DNA of 7,745 nucleotides. It comes from Mesorhizobium sp. GTDB lineage: Bacteria; Pseudomonadota; Alphaproteobacteria; Rhizobiales; Rhizobiaceae. Shown piece by piece: positions 1 to 6,548 of the stretch. Under the pieces are notes generated by a model. The model saw nothing but the letters and a program-made list of their open reading frames with translations, had not been told where the DNA came from and ran no database searches. Location: positions 1-7,745 of the forward strand of contig JAUYMV010000312.1 of assembly GCA_030698645.1 (NCBI GenBank). The letters are read 5' to 3'. The position numbers were made by a program, and so were the translations under genes. Every line of letters starts with the position of its first letter. Within the stretch, counting starts at the first letter, position 1.

Positions 1-664
1 CCCGCGCCGTCCGCAGCGCCGCGTCGAAGCGGCCCGTCGCGGCAATGTCTGCCCGTACGCGCACGCGCTCGTAGTCGATATTGGCGTTCGACGGATCGTC
101 GATCCAGGCGATCGCTTCCGCGCGCAATACATCGCGCAGCGCCTCGCGCCGCACCTCCAGCAGAGGCCGGATCAGCCAGATGCGTCCGTCGAGCAGCGTT
201 GCCGGCGCCATGCCCGCTAGCCCCCGCCCGGCGCCGCGCGCCTGGCGCATCAGCACGGTCTCGGCCTGGTCGTCGGCGGTGTGTCCGGTCAGGATCATGC
301 CGGCGCCCTCGGCATCCGCGGCCGCGACCAGCAGTCGGTAGCGCGCTGCGCGCGCCGCGGCGGCGATCCCGGTGGCCGGCTTGTCGCCGGTCCAGCGGGC
401 AACGACATGGCGAATCCCGCGCGCGGCGCAGAACTCCGCAACCATTGCGGCTTCGGCCGCCGAGTCCGCGCGCAGGCCGTGGTCGACGGTTGCGGCGATC
501 AGGCGTGTGCGGGGAAATTGAATTTGCAGATGGCGCTGGAGCAGGACCAGCAGCGCGGTCGAGTCGCTGCCGCCGGAAACGGCGGCCAGGACGGCGGGGG
601 TGGAATGGAAATCGATGCCGGCAAACGGCCGGCCGGGGTCCGGCGCGCCGGACCCGCTCAGCAC
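1..664 (-). CDS. tilS: tRNA(Ile)-lysidine synthase TilS, N-terminal half (3' end outside window)
   Basis: TilS is a cytoplasmic ATP-dependent enzyme that attaches lysine to C34 of the CAU-anticodon tRNA-Ile. This changes both its decoding (AUG to AUA) and its charging (Met to Ile). My translation gives 221 residues before the window edge. The PP-loop ATP-binding motif SGGSDS is at about 30-35, the DHG motif at 61-63, the family signature [11 protein letters not shown] at 127-137 followed by the Arg/Gly-rich stretch ending GLAGM near 152, and WIDDPSN at 187-193. Family members are usually 400 residues or more, so the C-terminal tRNA-binding domains lie beyond position 1. I chose the GTG at 664-662, which overlaps the cpoB stop (658-660). 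It puts the PP-loop at the usual distance from the N terminus, and no ATG is seen nearby upstream in frame. The overlap suggests translational coupling to cpoB. Identity is secure; the exact start is less so. Confidence 0.93.
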   Translation of the reverse strand, partial: MLSGSGAPDPGRPFAGIDFHSTPAVLAAVSGGSDSTALLVLLQRHLQIQFPRTRLIAATVDHGLRADSAAEAAMVAEFCAARGIRHVVARWTGDKPATGIAAAARAARYRLLVAAADAEGAGMILTGHTADDQAETVLMRQARGAGRGLAGMAPATLLDGRIWLIRPLLEVRREALRDVLRAEAIAWIDDPSNANIDYERVRVRADIAATGRFDAALRTAR

Positions 665-1674
665 CCGGCGAGCGCCTGTTCCTGCTTGACCCGCTCCTTC
701 AGCGACGGCGACACCTGCGGGTAGCGCTGCGCGATCTTGCCGAAGGTGGCGCAGGCGACATCGTGCTGGTTGAGCGCGGCCATCGATACGCCGAGCTTCA
801 GCAGCATGTCAGGCGACTTGCGCGAATTCGGGAATTCGCGATTGGCCGCGACGAAGACTTCCGCCGCGTCGCGGTAGCGCTGCTGGCCAAGCAGCGATTC
901 GCCGAGCCAGTAATGCGCGTCCGCGGTCTGCGCGTCGCCCGGGAAGCGGTCGATATATTCGCGGAAACCGGCCTCCGCCGTGCCGTAGTCGCCCGACAGG
1001 ATGAACTCGTAGGAATTGCGGTAGAGTTCCTGCGGGTCGTTGGTCGATGGCAGGGCCGCCACCACCGTATTGACGTCCGGCGGCTCGCCACTGCCATTGG
1101 CGCCGGGCTCGATGGCGAGTTCACCGCCCTTCACATTGCCGTTGGCATCGAAGACGATGGTGCCGAGCGGACGTTCCGGCGCGCCCGTCCCGGCTGGTGC
1201 CGCCCTGGCGGCCTTGCCCTGGGATGGAGCCGCCTCGACGCGCGGCGCGTCGATGGTGGGAGCCTGCGCGGTCTTTGTCGGCGCGGCGGCGGACGGCGCC
1301 TTGCCGCCCGCGTCGGTCCGCTTGGCTTCGATCTCCTGCAGCCGGAAATCGACGTCTTCCTGCATCTTGCGCATCGATTCCTGCATCTGCAGGATCTGGA
1401 AGTTCATCTCCTCCAGTCTGCCGTTCAGCTGGCGGATTTCCTCCTCGAGGCCGACGACCCGTGGGTCGGACGCCTGCGCCAGCAGCAGCGGCGGTTCGTC
1501 GGACGACGCCGCGCCGCCTGTCATTTCGGTCGAATATGCGCTGAGCGGAAACACTTCGAAGGGCGAGTCGTCGAACTGCACCGTTTCGGGGAGCGCGCTC
1601 TCGCGCGCCGAGACCGGGCCGGCCGCGGCGATCGGCAAGGCAAGAATGCCGCAGAGGATGGAGAGCAACTTCAT
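658..1674 (-). CDS. cpoB: Cell division coordinator CpoB (YbgF), periplasmic TolA-binding TPR protein
   Basis: CpoB is a periplasmic protein that binds TolA and coordinates Tol-Pal constriction with peptidoglycan synthesis at the septum. The 338-residue product has a signal peptide (about 1-24, hydrophobic core [17 protein letters not shown]). It has a heptad-rich coiled coil at about 70-118, the expected trimerisation region, and an Ala/Pro-rich linker at about 120-210. Tetratricopeptide repeats follow at about 213-335, with typical motifs such as [18 protein letters not shown]. It ends in a Cys. It is longer than E. coli CpoB (about 263 residues), mostly because of the linker. The ATG at 1674 gives a proper signal peptide and has GGTGAA six bases upstream. 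An in-frame ATG at 1692 would add six residues but lacks a convincing ribosome site. The frame stays open far upstream into pal, but that extension is an artefact of high GC. A terminator separates it from pal, so it probably has its own promoter; tilS overlaps its stop codon. Confidence 0.93.
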   Translation of the reverse strand: MKLLSILCGILALPIAAAGPVSARESALPETVQFDDSPFEVFPLSAYSTEMTGGAASSDEPPLLLAQASDPRVVGLEEEIRQLNGRLEEMNFQILQMQESMRKMQEDVDFRLQEIEAKRTDAGGKAPSAAAPTKTAQAPTIDAPRVEAAPSQGKAARAAPAGTGAPERPLGTIVFDANGNVKGGELAIEPGANGSGEPPDVNTVVAALPSTNDPQELYRNSYEFILSGDYGTAEAGFREYIDRFPGDAQTADAHYWLGESLLGQQRYRDAAEVFVAANREFPNSRKSPDMLLKLGVSMAALNQHDVACATFGKIAQRYPQVSPSLKERVKQEQALAGC

Positions 1675-1724
1675 GTTCGGTTCACCGTGCATGGGGTGGC
1701 GGCGCCGTTCGCGCCTCAATGTGG

Positions 1725-1753
1725 AATTTAGCAGGCCTGTAGAGTTCGGCCAA
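1725..1753 (-). promoter_or_regulatory. Candidate sigma70-type promoter for cpoB-tilS
   Basis: Reading the minus strand, TTGGCC (1753-1748) is followed after exactly 17 bases by TAAATT (1730-1725). Each box matches four of six consensus positions. It lies between the pal terminator and the cpoB start and would give a leader of roughly 40-45 bases. A promoter is expected here because the upstream transcript should stop at 1780-1803. The boxes are only moderately good matches. Confidence 0.4.
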
Positions 1754-1779
1754 ATTTTATTTGCGGCGCAGGAAACGCA

Positions 1780-1803
1780 AAAAGCGGCCCGTAGGCCGCT
1801 TTT
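1780..1803 (-). terminator. Intrinsic terminator after pal (sequence works on both strands)
   Basis: AAAAGCGGCC and GGCCGCTTTT form a perfect 10-bp stem around a four-base loop (CGTA). On the minus strand the hairpin starts 23 bases past the pal stop codon and ends in a run of five T. The A-run on the other side means it could also stop plus-strand transcription. This is a textbook Rho-independent terminator and marks the main 3' end of the tolQRAB-pal message. Confidence 0.9.
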
Positions 1804-1826
1804 CGGGGTCGTCCGATGCCGGCGAA

Positions 1827-2333
1827 TCAGCTTCCGGCGCCGCCGAGCACTGTGACGGCGCGGCGGTTCTGCGTCTGGCAGGAGCCGTCGTCGCACAGAG
1901 CAACCGGCTTTTCCTTGCCGTAGGAGATGGTGCGCAGGCGGTTGGCCTTGACCCCGCGCGATATGAGAAAGTCGCGCGTTGCCGCGGCGCGGCGGGCGCC
2001 GAGCGCGATGTTGTATTCGCGCGTGCCGCGCTCGTCGGCATGGCCTTCGATGGTGATCGCGTAGTTGGCGTACTGGTTCAGCCACTGCGCCTGCTTGGCC
2101 AGCGTCCCCTGCGCGTCGGCGCGGATCTGCGAGGAGTCCGTGTCGAAGAAGATGCGGTCGCCGACGTTGAGCGTGAAGTCCTGCGCCGTCCCGGGGGCGG
2201 CATTGTTGCCGGCGTTGAGGCCGAGATCGGCCGGATTGTTGGCCATCTTCTTCGAGGCGCAGCCGCTCACGGCAAGCAGCGCGACGAGCGCGATCGCAAT
2301 GGGGCTTCTGGTCAGTGCTGCGATACGGCGCAT
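1827..2333 (-). CDS. pal: Peptidoglycan-associated outer-membrane lipoprotein Pal
   Basis: Pal is the outer-membrane lipoprotein that binds peptidoglycan and TolB, anchoring the outer membrane to the cell wall. The 168-residue product has a lipoprotein signal (hydrophobic stretch 11-22, lipobox VSGC, lipidated Cys25) and a short flexible Asn/Ala-rich linker (about 30-52). An OmpA-like domain follows (about 53-165). In the peptidoglycan-binding segment GHADERGTREYNIALGARR, Asp100 and Arg115 have the conserved spacing of the diaminopimelate-binding pair. The ATG at 2333 was chosen because AAGGAG lies eight bases upstream and it gives a compact signal sequence. An in-frame ATG at 2384 would add 17 residues ahead of the signal and is unlikely. 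Pal has its own 168-base upstream gap with possible regulatory palindromes, so it may be transcribed both with tolB and separately. Confidence 0.97.
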   Translation of the reverse strand: MRRIAALTRSPIAIALVALLAVSGCASKKMANNPADLGLNAGNNAAPGTAQDFTLNVGDRIFFDTDSSQIRADAQGTLAKQAQWLNQYANYAITIEGHADERGTREYNIALGARRAAATRDFLISRGVKANRLRTISYGKEKPVALCDDGSCQTQNRRAVTVLGGAGS

Positions 2334-2389
2334 CAGCGCGACTCCTTCGCATTTAAAGTGTTTCGTTGAACAAGCAGTAACCACGTCTG

Positions 2390-2420
2390 GGTTAACCGCC
2401 CTTCAACGAACACGGTTAAC
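2390..2420. promoter_or_regulatory. Two GTTAAC palindromes upstream of pal (possible regulator-binding sites)
   Basis: GGTTAACC (2390-2397, a perfect palindrome) and GTTAAC (2415-2420, preceded by G) repeat the heptamer GGTTAAC 24 bases apart, in an otherwise unremarkable non-coding stretch. TTAA at 2392-2395 is followed after seven bases by TCAA (2403-2406). This is one mismatch from the TTAA-N7-TTAA site of the alphaproteobacterial cell-cycle regulator CtrA. Regulation of pal by CtrA is only a suggestion. Confidence 0.3.
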
Positions 2421-2455
2421 GAAATCCTGCCTGCTTCGGATACAGGGCCGTCTAT

Positions 2456-2491
2456 GCCGCAATTGCCGCACTCGGGTGGCGGCAATGCGGC
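2456..2491 (-). repeat. Long GC-rich hairpin in the tolB-pal gap
   Basis: ATTGCCGC (2462-2469) pairs perfectly with GCGGCAAT (2479-2486) across a nine-base loop. GCCGC (2456-2460) pairs with GCGGC (2487-2491), with a single bulged A at 2461. This makes a 13-bp stem beginning 10 bases after the tolB stop codon. There is no T-run after it on the minus strand, so it is not a classical terminator. It could be a Rho-assisted partial terminator, an attenuator, or an RNA-processing/stability element that sets pal levels relative to tolB. Confidence 0.6.
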
Positions 2492-2501
2492 GGCAAGGTG
2501 A

Positions 2502-3818
2502 CTACTCGCGCAGCGGCGACCAGGCCGGATCGGAACCGAAGTTGGGCGACGGGATCTGCTGCTCGTTGCGGCCGGTCAGATCGACCGAATAGAGCTTCGG
2601 TCCGCCCGAGCCCGGCACCTGGCGGAAGAACATCAGCACGCGGCCGTTCGGCGCCCAGGTCGGGCCTTCCTGCTGGTTGCCGCTGGACAGAATCCGCTCG
2701 CCCGAGCCGTCCGGACGCATCACGCCGATCTGGAACTGGCCGCCGGTCTGCTTGGTGAAGGCGATGAGGTCGCCGCGCGGCGACCATACCGGCGTCGAAT
2801 ATTTGCCGTCGCCGAACGAGATGCGGTTCTGACCCGATCCGTCGGCGCCCATCACGTAGATCTGCTCGCGGCCGGCGCGGTCCGAGGTGAACACGATCTT
2901 GCTGCCGTCGGGCGAATAGGAGGGCGACGTGTCGATGGCGTTCGAGGTCGTCAGCCGCGTCGTCTGCTTGGAGCGCAGGTCGAGCGTGAAGATGTTGGAA
3001 TTGCCGTCGTCGCGCAGCAGGCTCATGATGACCTTCTGGCCGTCCGGCGAAAAGCGCGGCGAAAACGTCATGCCGGGAAAATCGCCGACCACTTCGCGCT
3101 GCCCCGTCTCGATCTGCAGCAGATAGACGCGCGGCCGCTCGCCCTCGTACGACATGTAGGTGATTTCCTGCCGGCTCGGCGAAAAGCGCGGCGTCAGCTC
3201 GATGGAGCGGCCTTCCGACAGATAGCGCAGATTGGCGCCGTCCTGGTCCATGATGGCGAGACGCTTCTTGCGCGCATTGCCAGGACCCGATTCGTCGACG
3301 AAGACGATACGCGTGTCGAAATAGCCCTTTTCGCCGGTCAGCCGCTCGTAGATGGCGTCGGCGATGATGTGCGCGACGCGGCGCGAATTGGCCTTGGTGG
3401 CGAAGAACTGCTCGCCGGTCAGCTGCTGGCCGGCGAACGTGTCCCACAGGCGGAACTCGGCGCGCAGCCTTCCGTCGGCCTCCTGCGTGACGCGGCCGGT
3501 GACCAGCGCCTGCGCGTTGATGACCTTCCAGTCGTCGAATCTCGGGGCGGCGTCCGGATTGCTGATCTTCTCGATGAAGGCCGCGCGGTCGATCGGCGCG
3601 AACAGGCCCGAGCGCTTCAGGTCGGCGGCGATGATGCCGGTGATTTCGGCGCCAAGCCCGTCGGCCGACAGGAAGTCGGTGATGGCGATCGGCAGCGGCT
3701 CGATGGTGCCCTTGTTGACGTCGATCTCGAGGGCCGCCTGTGCCGTCGTCAGCGCCGGCGCGGCGAGCGCCGCGCCGAGCATCGCCGCCAGCAGCAAGGG
3801 CTTGAGGAGGAATTTCAT
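2502..3818 (-). CDS. tolB: Tol-Pal system periplasmic protein TolB
   Basis: TolB is a periplasmic beta-propeller protein that shuttles between Pal and TolA to transmit inner-membrane energy to the outer membrane. The 438-residue product has a Sec signal peptide (about 1-28, ending TTAQA before ALEID). An N-terminal alpha/beta domain follows (about 30-165). The C-terminal propeller (about 170-435) is built of repeated PD40/TolB motifs of the form SPDGxxIxF, such as [10 protein letters not shown] near 257-265 and [10 protein letters not shown] near 301-310. Length is typical. The ATG at 3818 gives a complete signal peptide. It lies 24 bases after tolA with a GGAA-type ribosome site. The gene is followed closely by a long hairpin before pal. 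No missing elements are seen. Confidence 0.97.
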   Translation of the reverse strand: MKFLLKPLLLAAMLGAALAAPALTTAQAALEIDVNKGTIEPLPIAITDFLSADGLGAEITGIIAADLKRSGLFAPIDRAAFIEKISNPDAAPRFDDWKVINAQALVTGRVTQEADGRLRAEFRLWDTFAGQQLTGEQFFATKANSRRVAHIIADAIYERLTGEKGYFDTRIVFVDESGPGNARKKRLAIMDQDGANLRYLSEGRSIELTPRFSPSRQEITYMSYEGERPRVYLLQIETGQREVVGDFPGMTFSPRFSPDGQKVIMSLLRDDGNSNIFTLDLRSKQTTRLTTSNAIDTSPSYSPDGSKIVFTSDRAGREQIYVMGADGSGQNRISFGDGKYSTPVWSPRGDLIAFTKQTGGQFQIGVMRPDGSGERILSSGNQQEGPTWAPNGRVLMFFRQVPGSGGPKLYSVDLTGRNEQQIPSPNFGSDPAWSPLRE

Positions 3819-3842
3819 GGCGTCTCGCTTTCCGTGTTCCGG

Positions 3843-4922
3843 TCAGAACATGTCGCTGGGATCGAAATTGACCACCACTTCGGACCAGGTTTCGTATTTG
3901 TCTGCGGGCAGATTGAAGGGCGCGCACTTGGACACGGCGCGCACCGCCGATTCGGCGGCCGTGCGCGCGGCGCCCGACGACCCGCCGCCGCGAATGACCT
4001 CGGGACGGGCCTCGAGTTCGCCGGAGCGGTCGAGCCGGAAGCGCACCGAGACCTTCAGCAGCGCGGCATCGTCGACGCCGGCCGGGATGCTCCAGCACTG
4101 GCCAAGCCGCTGGCGCATCGCGTCCATCTCGCTCACCGACAGCTTTTCGGCTTTGCTCGGCTTGTCCGTGCCGATCGCCGCCTGCTGCTCGGAGCGCTTG
4201 GCCCCGCCGCCGGCCGGCGCGCGCTTGTCCAGCAGCGCCGCGACTTCTTCCGTCAGCGCCTCCAGATCCTCCTGCTTCGGCGCCTTCGCGGTTTCCCTGG
4301 CCGGCTTTTCGGGTTTCTTCTCGGCCTGTTTCTCCGGCTGCTTCTCGGGCTTCTTCGGCTCTTCCACCTTGGCGACCGCGGGCTTCGGCGGCTCGGGGCG
4401 CGCCTCGGGCCGCGGCAACTCGGCCGGGAAGTCGAGATTTTCCTGCGGCGTGGCTTCCGCCGTGATCGCCTCGGCGATCGGATCGGGCTTGGGCGCCGGT
4501 TCCGGCTTCGGCGCGGGCTCGGGCTGCGCGACGGGCTCGGGCTTCGGCTCCGGCTGCTTGACCTCGACCGGTTTCGGATCCGGCTTCGGCGCCGGCTCGA
4601 CCTTCGGCGCGGCGGCGGTCTCCACCTTGACCGGCTTGGCGACCGGCTTCGGCACGTCCTCGAGATCGACCTCGTTCTCGCCGACGTTCCTGGCGTCGAG
4701 CACCGCGTCCTTGCGTTCCGTCGGCTTCGGCGCCGGCTTTTCCTTGACCGACGCCGTCTTGTCGCCCTGCATCGCCTGCGAGAATTCCTCGGGCGTCACC
4801 ATGTCGACCGGAAACGCCTGCACCTCGCCGGCGTCATGCGCCTTGGGCGCGGCCAGCGTCACCAGGCCGAACGCGATCGCCGCCGCGTGCAGGATCAGCG
4901 ATGTGGAGAGGCCGGTCTTCAT
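3843..4922 (-). CDS. tolA: Inner-membrane-anchored periplasm-spanning protein TolA
   Basis: TolA is anchored in the inner membrane by one helix that contacts TolQ/TolR, and reaches across the periplasm to TolB, Pal and CpoB. The 359-residue product has an N-terminal transmembrane helix (about 7-25, including the S-H-rich face SLILHAAAIAFG typical of TolA/TonB). A long low-complexity region follows (about 90-205), rich in Pro, Lys and Glu. Next is a charged helical stretch (about 215-235), and then a C-terminal domain (about 262-359) with the pattern RQRLGQCWSIPAG and a second Cys in SKCAPFNLP. Cys276 and Cys333 probably form the disulfide known in TolA domain III. The middle region is Pro-rich, in contrast to the Ala/Lys helix of E. 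coli, which is common in rhizobial TolA. It begins seven bases after the tolR stop codon, which suggests translational coupling. Confidence 0.95.
   Translation of the reverse strand: MKTGLSTSLILHAAAIAFGLVTLAAPKAHDAGEVQAFPVDMVTPEEFSQAMQGDKTASVKEKPAPKPTERKDAVLDARNVGENEVDLEDVPKPVAKPVKVETAAAPKVEPAPKPDPKPVEVKQPEPKPEPVAQPEPAPKPEPAPKPDPIAEAITAEATPQENLDFPAELPRPEARPEPPKPAVAKVEEPKKPEKQPEKQAEKKPEKPARETAKAPKQEDLEALTEEVAALLDKRAPAGGGAKRSEQQAAIGTDKPSKAEKLSVSEMDAMRQRLGQCWSIPAGVDDAALLKVSVRFRLDRSGELEARPEVIRGGGSSGAARTAAESAVRAVSKCAPFNLPADKYETWSEVVVNFDPSDMF
4308..4655 (-). repeat. Low-complexity Pro/Lys/Glu coding repeat inside tolA
   Basis: This stretch encodes TolA residues of about 90-205 with imperfect tandem units such as PEPKPEP, PAPKPEP and PAPKPDP, then KPEKQPEKQAEKKPEK. 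In DNA it appears as recurring GGCTTCGGCGCCGG-like units on the plus strand. It forms an extended, rigid periplasmic spacer and is a natural site for length variation by recombination or slippage. Confidence 0.75.
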
Positions 4923-4929
4923 CGGCGCG

Positions 4930-5379
4930 CTACTGGTCCTGTTCCTGCAGCGTCACGAGGCCGAGATTCTTGAAGCCGGCCGACGAGATGCGCGCCATGA
5001 CCTGCATCACCGTGCCATAGTCGGCCGCCTTGTCGCCGCGCACATAGATGCGCTCCTCGTAGCCGGTCTTGGCGATGGCCTCGAGCTTCGGCACGACCTC
5101 CCCGATCGGGATCTCGGTTTCCTGCAGGAATATCTGGCCGCCCTGGTTAACCGAAATGGTGATCGGCTGCGTCTCGGCGTTGAGCGGCTTGGCCTGGGTT
5201 TCCGGCAGGTCGATCGGCACGCCGACCGTCATCATCGGCGCGGCCACCATGAAGATGATGAGCAGCACCAGCATGACGTCGACCATCGGCGTCACGTTGA
5301 TTTCCGACATCAGCGCGCGGCTGCGCCCGCGCCGCCTGTGCCCGCCGCGTCCGCCCGTCTGTCCGGCTGACATTCCCAT
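4930..5379 (-). CDS. tolR: Tol-Pal motor subunit TolR
   Basis: TolR is the ExbD/TolR-type partner of TolQ in the proton-driven inner-membrane motor that energises TolA. The 149-residue product has a basic cytoplasmic N terminus rich in Arg and Gly (1-22). A single transmembrane helix (about 32-50) carries the proton-relay Asp34 in the signature INVTPMVDVMLVLLIIFMV. A periplasmic domain runs from about 55 to 145, with the RGDKAADYGTVMQVM segment typical of the family. The ATG at 5379 has GAGG eight bases upstream; a second in-frame ATG lies two codons later. It is 11 bases from tolQ and seven from tolA. Confidence 0.97.
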   Translation of the reverse strand: MGMSAGQTGGRGGHRRRGRSRALMSEINVTPMVDVMLVLLIIFMVAAPMMTVGVPIDLPETQAKPLNAETQPITISVNQGGQIFLQETEIPIGEVVPKLEAIAKTGYEERIYVRGDKAADYGTVMQVMARISSAGFKNLGLVTLQEQDQ

Positions 5380-5390
5380 CTGAGTGACCT

Positions 5391-6101
5391 CTACGCCTTC
5401 TGGGCGACCTTTTCATCGATTTGACGCGAGAGTATGGCGGAGAATTCGTCCGCGAAGCCTTCCATGCGGGCGCCGAGCTTGCCGGCGTCCGACGACAGCT
5501 TGTTGTAGGCGATGACGGCCGGAATGGCCGCCAGCAGGCCGATGGCGGTGGCGAGCAGCGCTTCCGCGATGCCCGGCGCCACCACCGCGAGCGAGGTCGA
5601 TTTCGACCCGGCGATGGCCTGGAACGAGGTCATGATGCCGATGACCGTGCCGAACAGGCCGATGAAGGGCCCGGCGGAGCCGATCGTGGCGAGGAAGCCC
5701 AGCCGTCCTTCCAGCCGCTCCATCTCGCGCGTCAGCGCCAGGTCCATCGCCTTGTCGATGCGCGTCTGCAGGCCGAGCGGCGTGCGCGCGCCCTTCTCGA
5801 AGCTCTTCTTCCACTCGCGCATGGCGGCGACGAAGATCGAGCCCATGCCGTTGGTCTTGCGGTCGGCGAGCGTCCGGTAGAGCTCCTCCAGCGACTGCCC
5901 CGACCAGAAGATCTGCTCGAAGCGGTTCAGCGCCGCGCGCATGCGGTTGTAGGAGATAGTCTTGTCGATGATGATCGCCCAGGTCCACACCGACGCGCCG
6001 AGCAGGCCGATCATCACGAGCTTGACGATCAGGCCGGCCTGCCAGAACAGTTCCCAGATCGACAGTTCGCCGCCCGATACCGCGGATGCGAGAGGTTCCA
6101 T
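5391..6101 (-). CDS. tolQ: Tol-Pal motor subunit TolQ
   Basis: TolQ is the ExbB/MotA-type membrane subunit that forms the proton channel with TolR and drives TolA. The 236-residue product has three expected membrane segments: about 24-46 (KLVMIGLLGASVWTWAIII), about 135-158 (FLATIGSAGPFIGLFGTVIGIM) and about 172-196 (VVAPGIAEALLATAIGLLAAIPAV). A cytoplasmic loop lies between the first two. The conserved GTVIGIM and ATAIGL-AAIPAV motifs hold the polar Thr residues that line the channel. The ATG at 6101 has AGGGA nine bases upstream. It is the first gene of the operon in this window and faces the divergent oxygenase gene across 476 bases. Confidence 0.97.
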   Translation of the reverse strand: MEPLASAVSGGELSIWELFWQAGLIVKLVMIGLLGASVWTWAIIIDKTISYNRMRAALNRFEQIFWSGQSLEELYRTLADRKTNGMGSIFVAAMREWKKSFEKGARTPLGLQTRIDKAMDLALTREMERLEGRLGFLATIGSAGPFIGLFGTVIGIMTSFQAIAGSKSTSLAVVAPGIAEALLATAIGLLAAIPAVIAYNKLSSDAGKLGARMEGFADEFSAILSRQIDEKVAQKA

Positions 6102-6190
6102 GAATATTCGTCCCTAAGATACGGGCCTTGCAGCGGCTAGCCCACGCGCATCATCCCATGTCTTCGCGAAGCGACCCCGGACGAAAATGC

Positions 6191-6230
6191 CCGCGACCGC
6201 CGGAACCGACCCCGAATGCGCCTGTCGCGG
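6191..6230. repeat. Inverted repeat in the tolQ upstream region
   Basis: CCGCGAC (6191-6197) and GTCGCGG (6224-6230) are perfect 7-bp arms around 26 bases. If the tolQ transcript starts upstream of here, this would fold in its 5' leader. The GC-rich context makes chance pairing plausible. Confidence 0.3.
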
Positions 6231-6252
6231 CCTTTTCGGGATCAAATTTGGT

Positions 6253-6290
6253 CAAAGGAAGGCGCATCGGGTTCGATACGATTTCCTTTG
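6253..6290. repeat. Inverted repeat with AT-rich arms, possible operator or hairpin
   Basis: CAAAGGAA (6253-6260) and TTCCTTTG (6283-6290) are perfect 8-bp arms. A smaller ATCG/CGAT repeat (6266-6269 and 6274-6277) nests inside the 22-base interval. It sits in the most AT-rich part of the region, between two divergent genes. It could bind a dimeric regulator controlling either gene, or be an RNA hairpin in the tolQ leader. Confidence 0.4.
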
Positions 6291-6295
6291 GGTTG

Positions 6296-6316
6296 TTAAT
6301 GAGCCGTTATGGTTAA
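6296..6316. promoter_or_regulatory. TTAA-containing elements upstream of tolQ (possible CtrA-type half-site)
   Basis: The minus strand reads TTAACCAT at 6316-6309, and a second TTAA lies at 6296-6299. TTAACCAT matches the CtrA half-site known from Caulobacter and other alphaproteobacteria, but the 13-base gap to the next TTAA does not fit the classical seven-base spacing. A similar TTAACC element lies upstream of pal. Binding is conjecture. Confidence 0.22.
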
Positions 6317-6414
6317 GGAGCGGTGAACAGTGGCATTGCCAAGCGGTGAGAGCGCACGGACGAGAGAGGCACCGGCGAAGCAGGCTGACCGCCTGAATCA
6401 GATTCCGTCACAAC

Positions 6415-6501
6415 ATGAAAGTCTCCGTCAGAAAACGACTCCATTTCGGCCGTTCCGGCGACGAATGTTCCGCGCATAGCGGATGTTGCTCCTGCGCCTA
6501 A
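6415..6501 (+). CDS. Candidate 28-residue Cys-rich peptide
   Basis: An ATG at 6415 opens a frame of 28 codons ending at TAA 6499-6501. The product starts with a basic segment (MKVSVRKRLHF) and ends with CSAHSGCCSCA, so four Cys residues fall within the last eleven. A basic leader followed by a short Cys-cluster core is the general design of ribosomally made, post-translationally modified peptides such as methanobactin precursors, and of small metal-binding peptides. It lies 76 bases upstream of an oxygenase gene on the same strand. Against it: there is no clear Shine-Dalgarno sequence, a frame of 28 codons is easily found by chance, and the usual modifying enzymes of known Cys-rich peptide families are not seen here. 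No function is assigned. Confidence 0.25.
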   Translation: MKVSVRKRLHFGRSGDECSAHSGCCSCA

Positions 6502-6515
6502 ACGCGCTGTACACT
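6486..6515 (+). promoter_or_regulatory. Candidate promoter for the oxygenase-HEPN operon
   Basis: TTGCTC (6486-6491) and TACACT (6510-6515) are separated by 18 bases, with three and four consensus matches. A start near 6521 would put a strong ribosome site (6534-6540) about a dozen bases into the message. The boxes overlap the end of the candidate Cys-rich frame, so if that frame is real, a further promoter must lie upstream. Confidence 0.3.
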
Positions 6516-6548
6516 CCCATTAAGACTTAGACCAAGGAGGGCGTTGCT

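Noticed and set aside
199..1731. Long open frame on the plus strand across tilS and cpoB (510 codons)
   Set aside because: It is antisense to two well-recognised genes, is extremely Arg/Gly/Ala-rich, and shows no domain; open antisense frames are expected at this GC content.
1675..2352. N-terminal extension of cpoB through pal to 2352
   Set aside because: It would read through the pal gene and its terminator in another frame, and would bury the cpoB signal peptide inside the protein.
2452..4098. 548-codon minus-strand frame overlapping tolB
   Set aside because: It is an Arg-rich out-of-frame shadow; TolB with signal peptide and propeller repeats occupies the other frame.
3352..5370. 672-codon plus-strand frame, rich in Gly, Ser and Phe, over tolB, tolA and tolR
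   Set aside because: It is the complement of tolA's Pro/Lys/Glu repeats, and its apparent GFGSG repeats come from that. The minus-strand genes are certain. The overlapping 3369-4973 frame is rejected for the same reason.
6162..6171. Perfect 10-base palindrome CTTCGCGAAG upstream of tolQ
   Set aside because: Short and GC-rich; such palindromes occur by chance, and its position relative to any promoter is unclear.
6128..6396. Two overlapping plus-strand frames (6128-6316 and 6187-6396) upstream of the oxygenase gene
   Set aside because: Neither has a ribosome site or recognisable composition, and both cross the inverted repeats of the intergenic region; probably chance frames.
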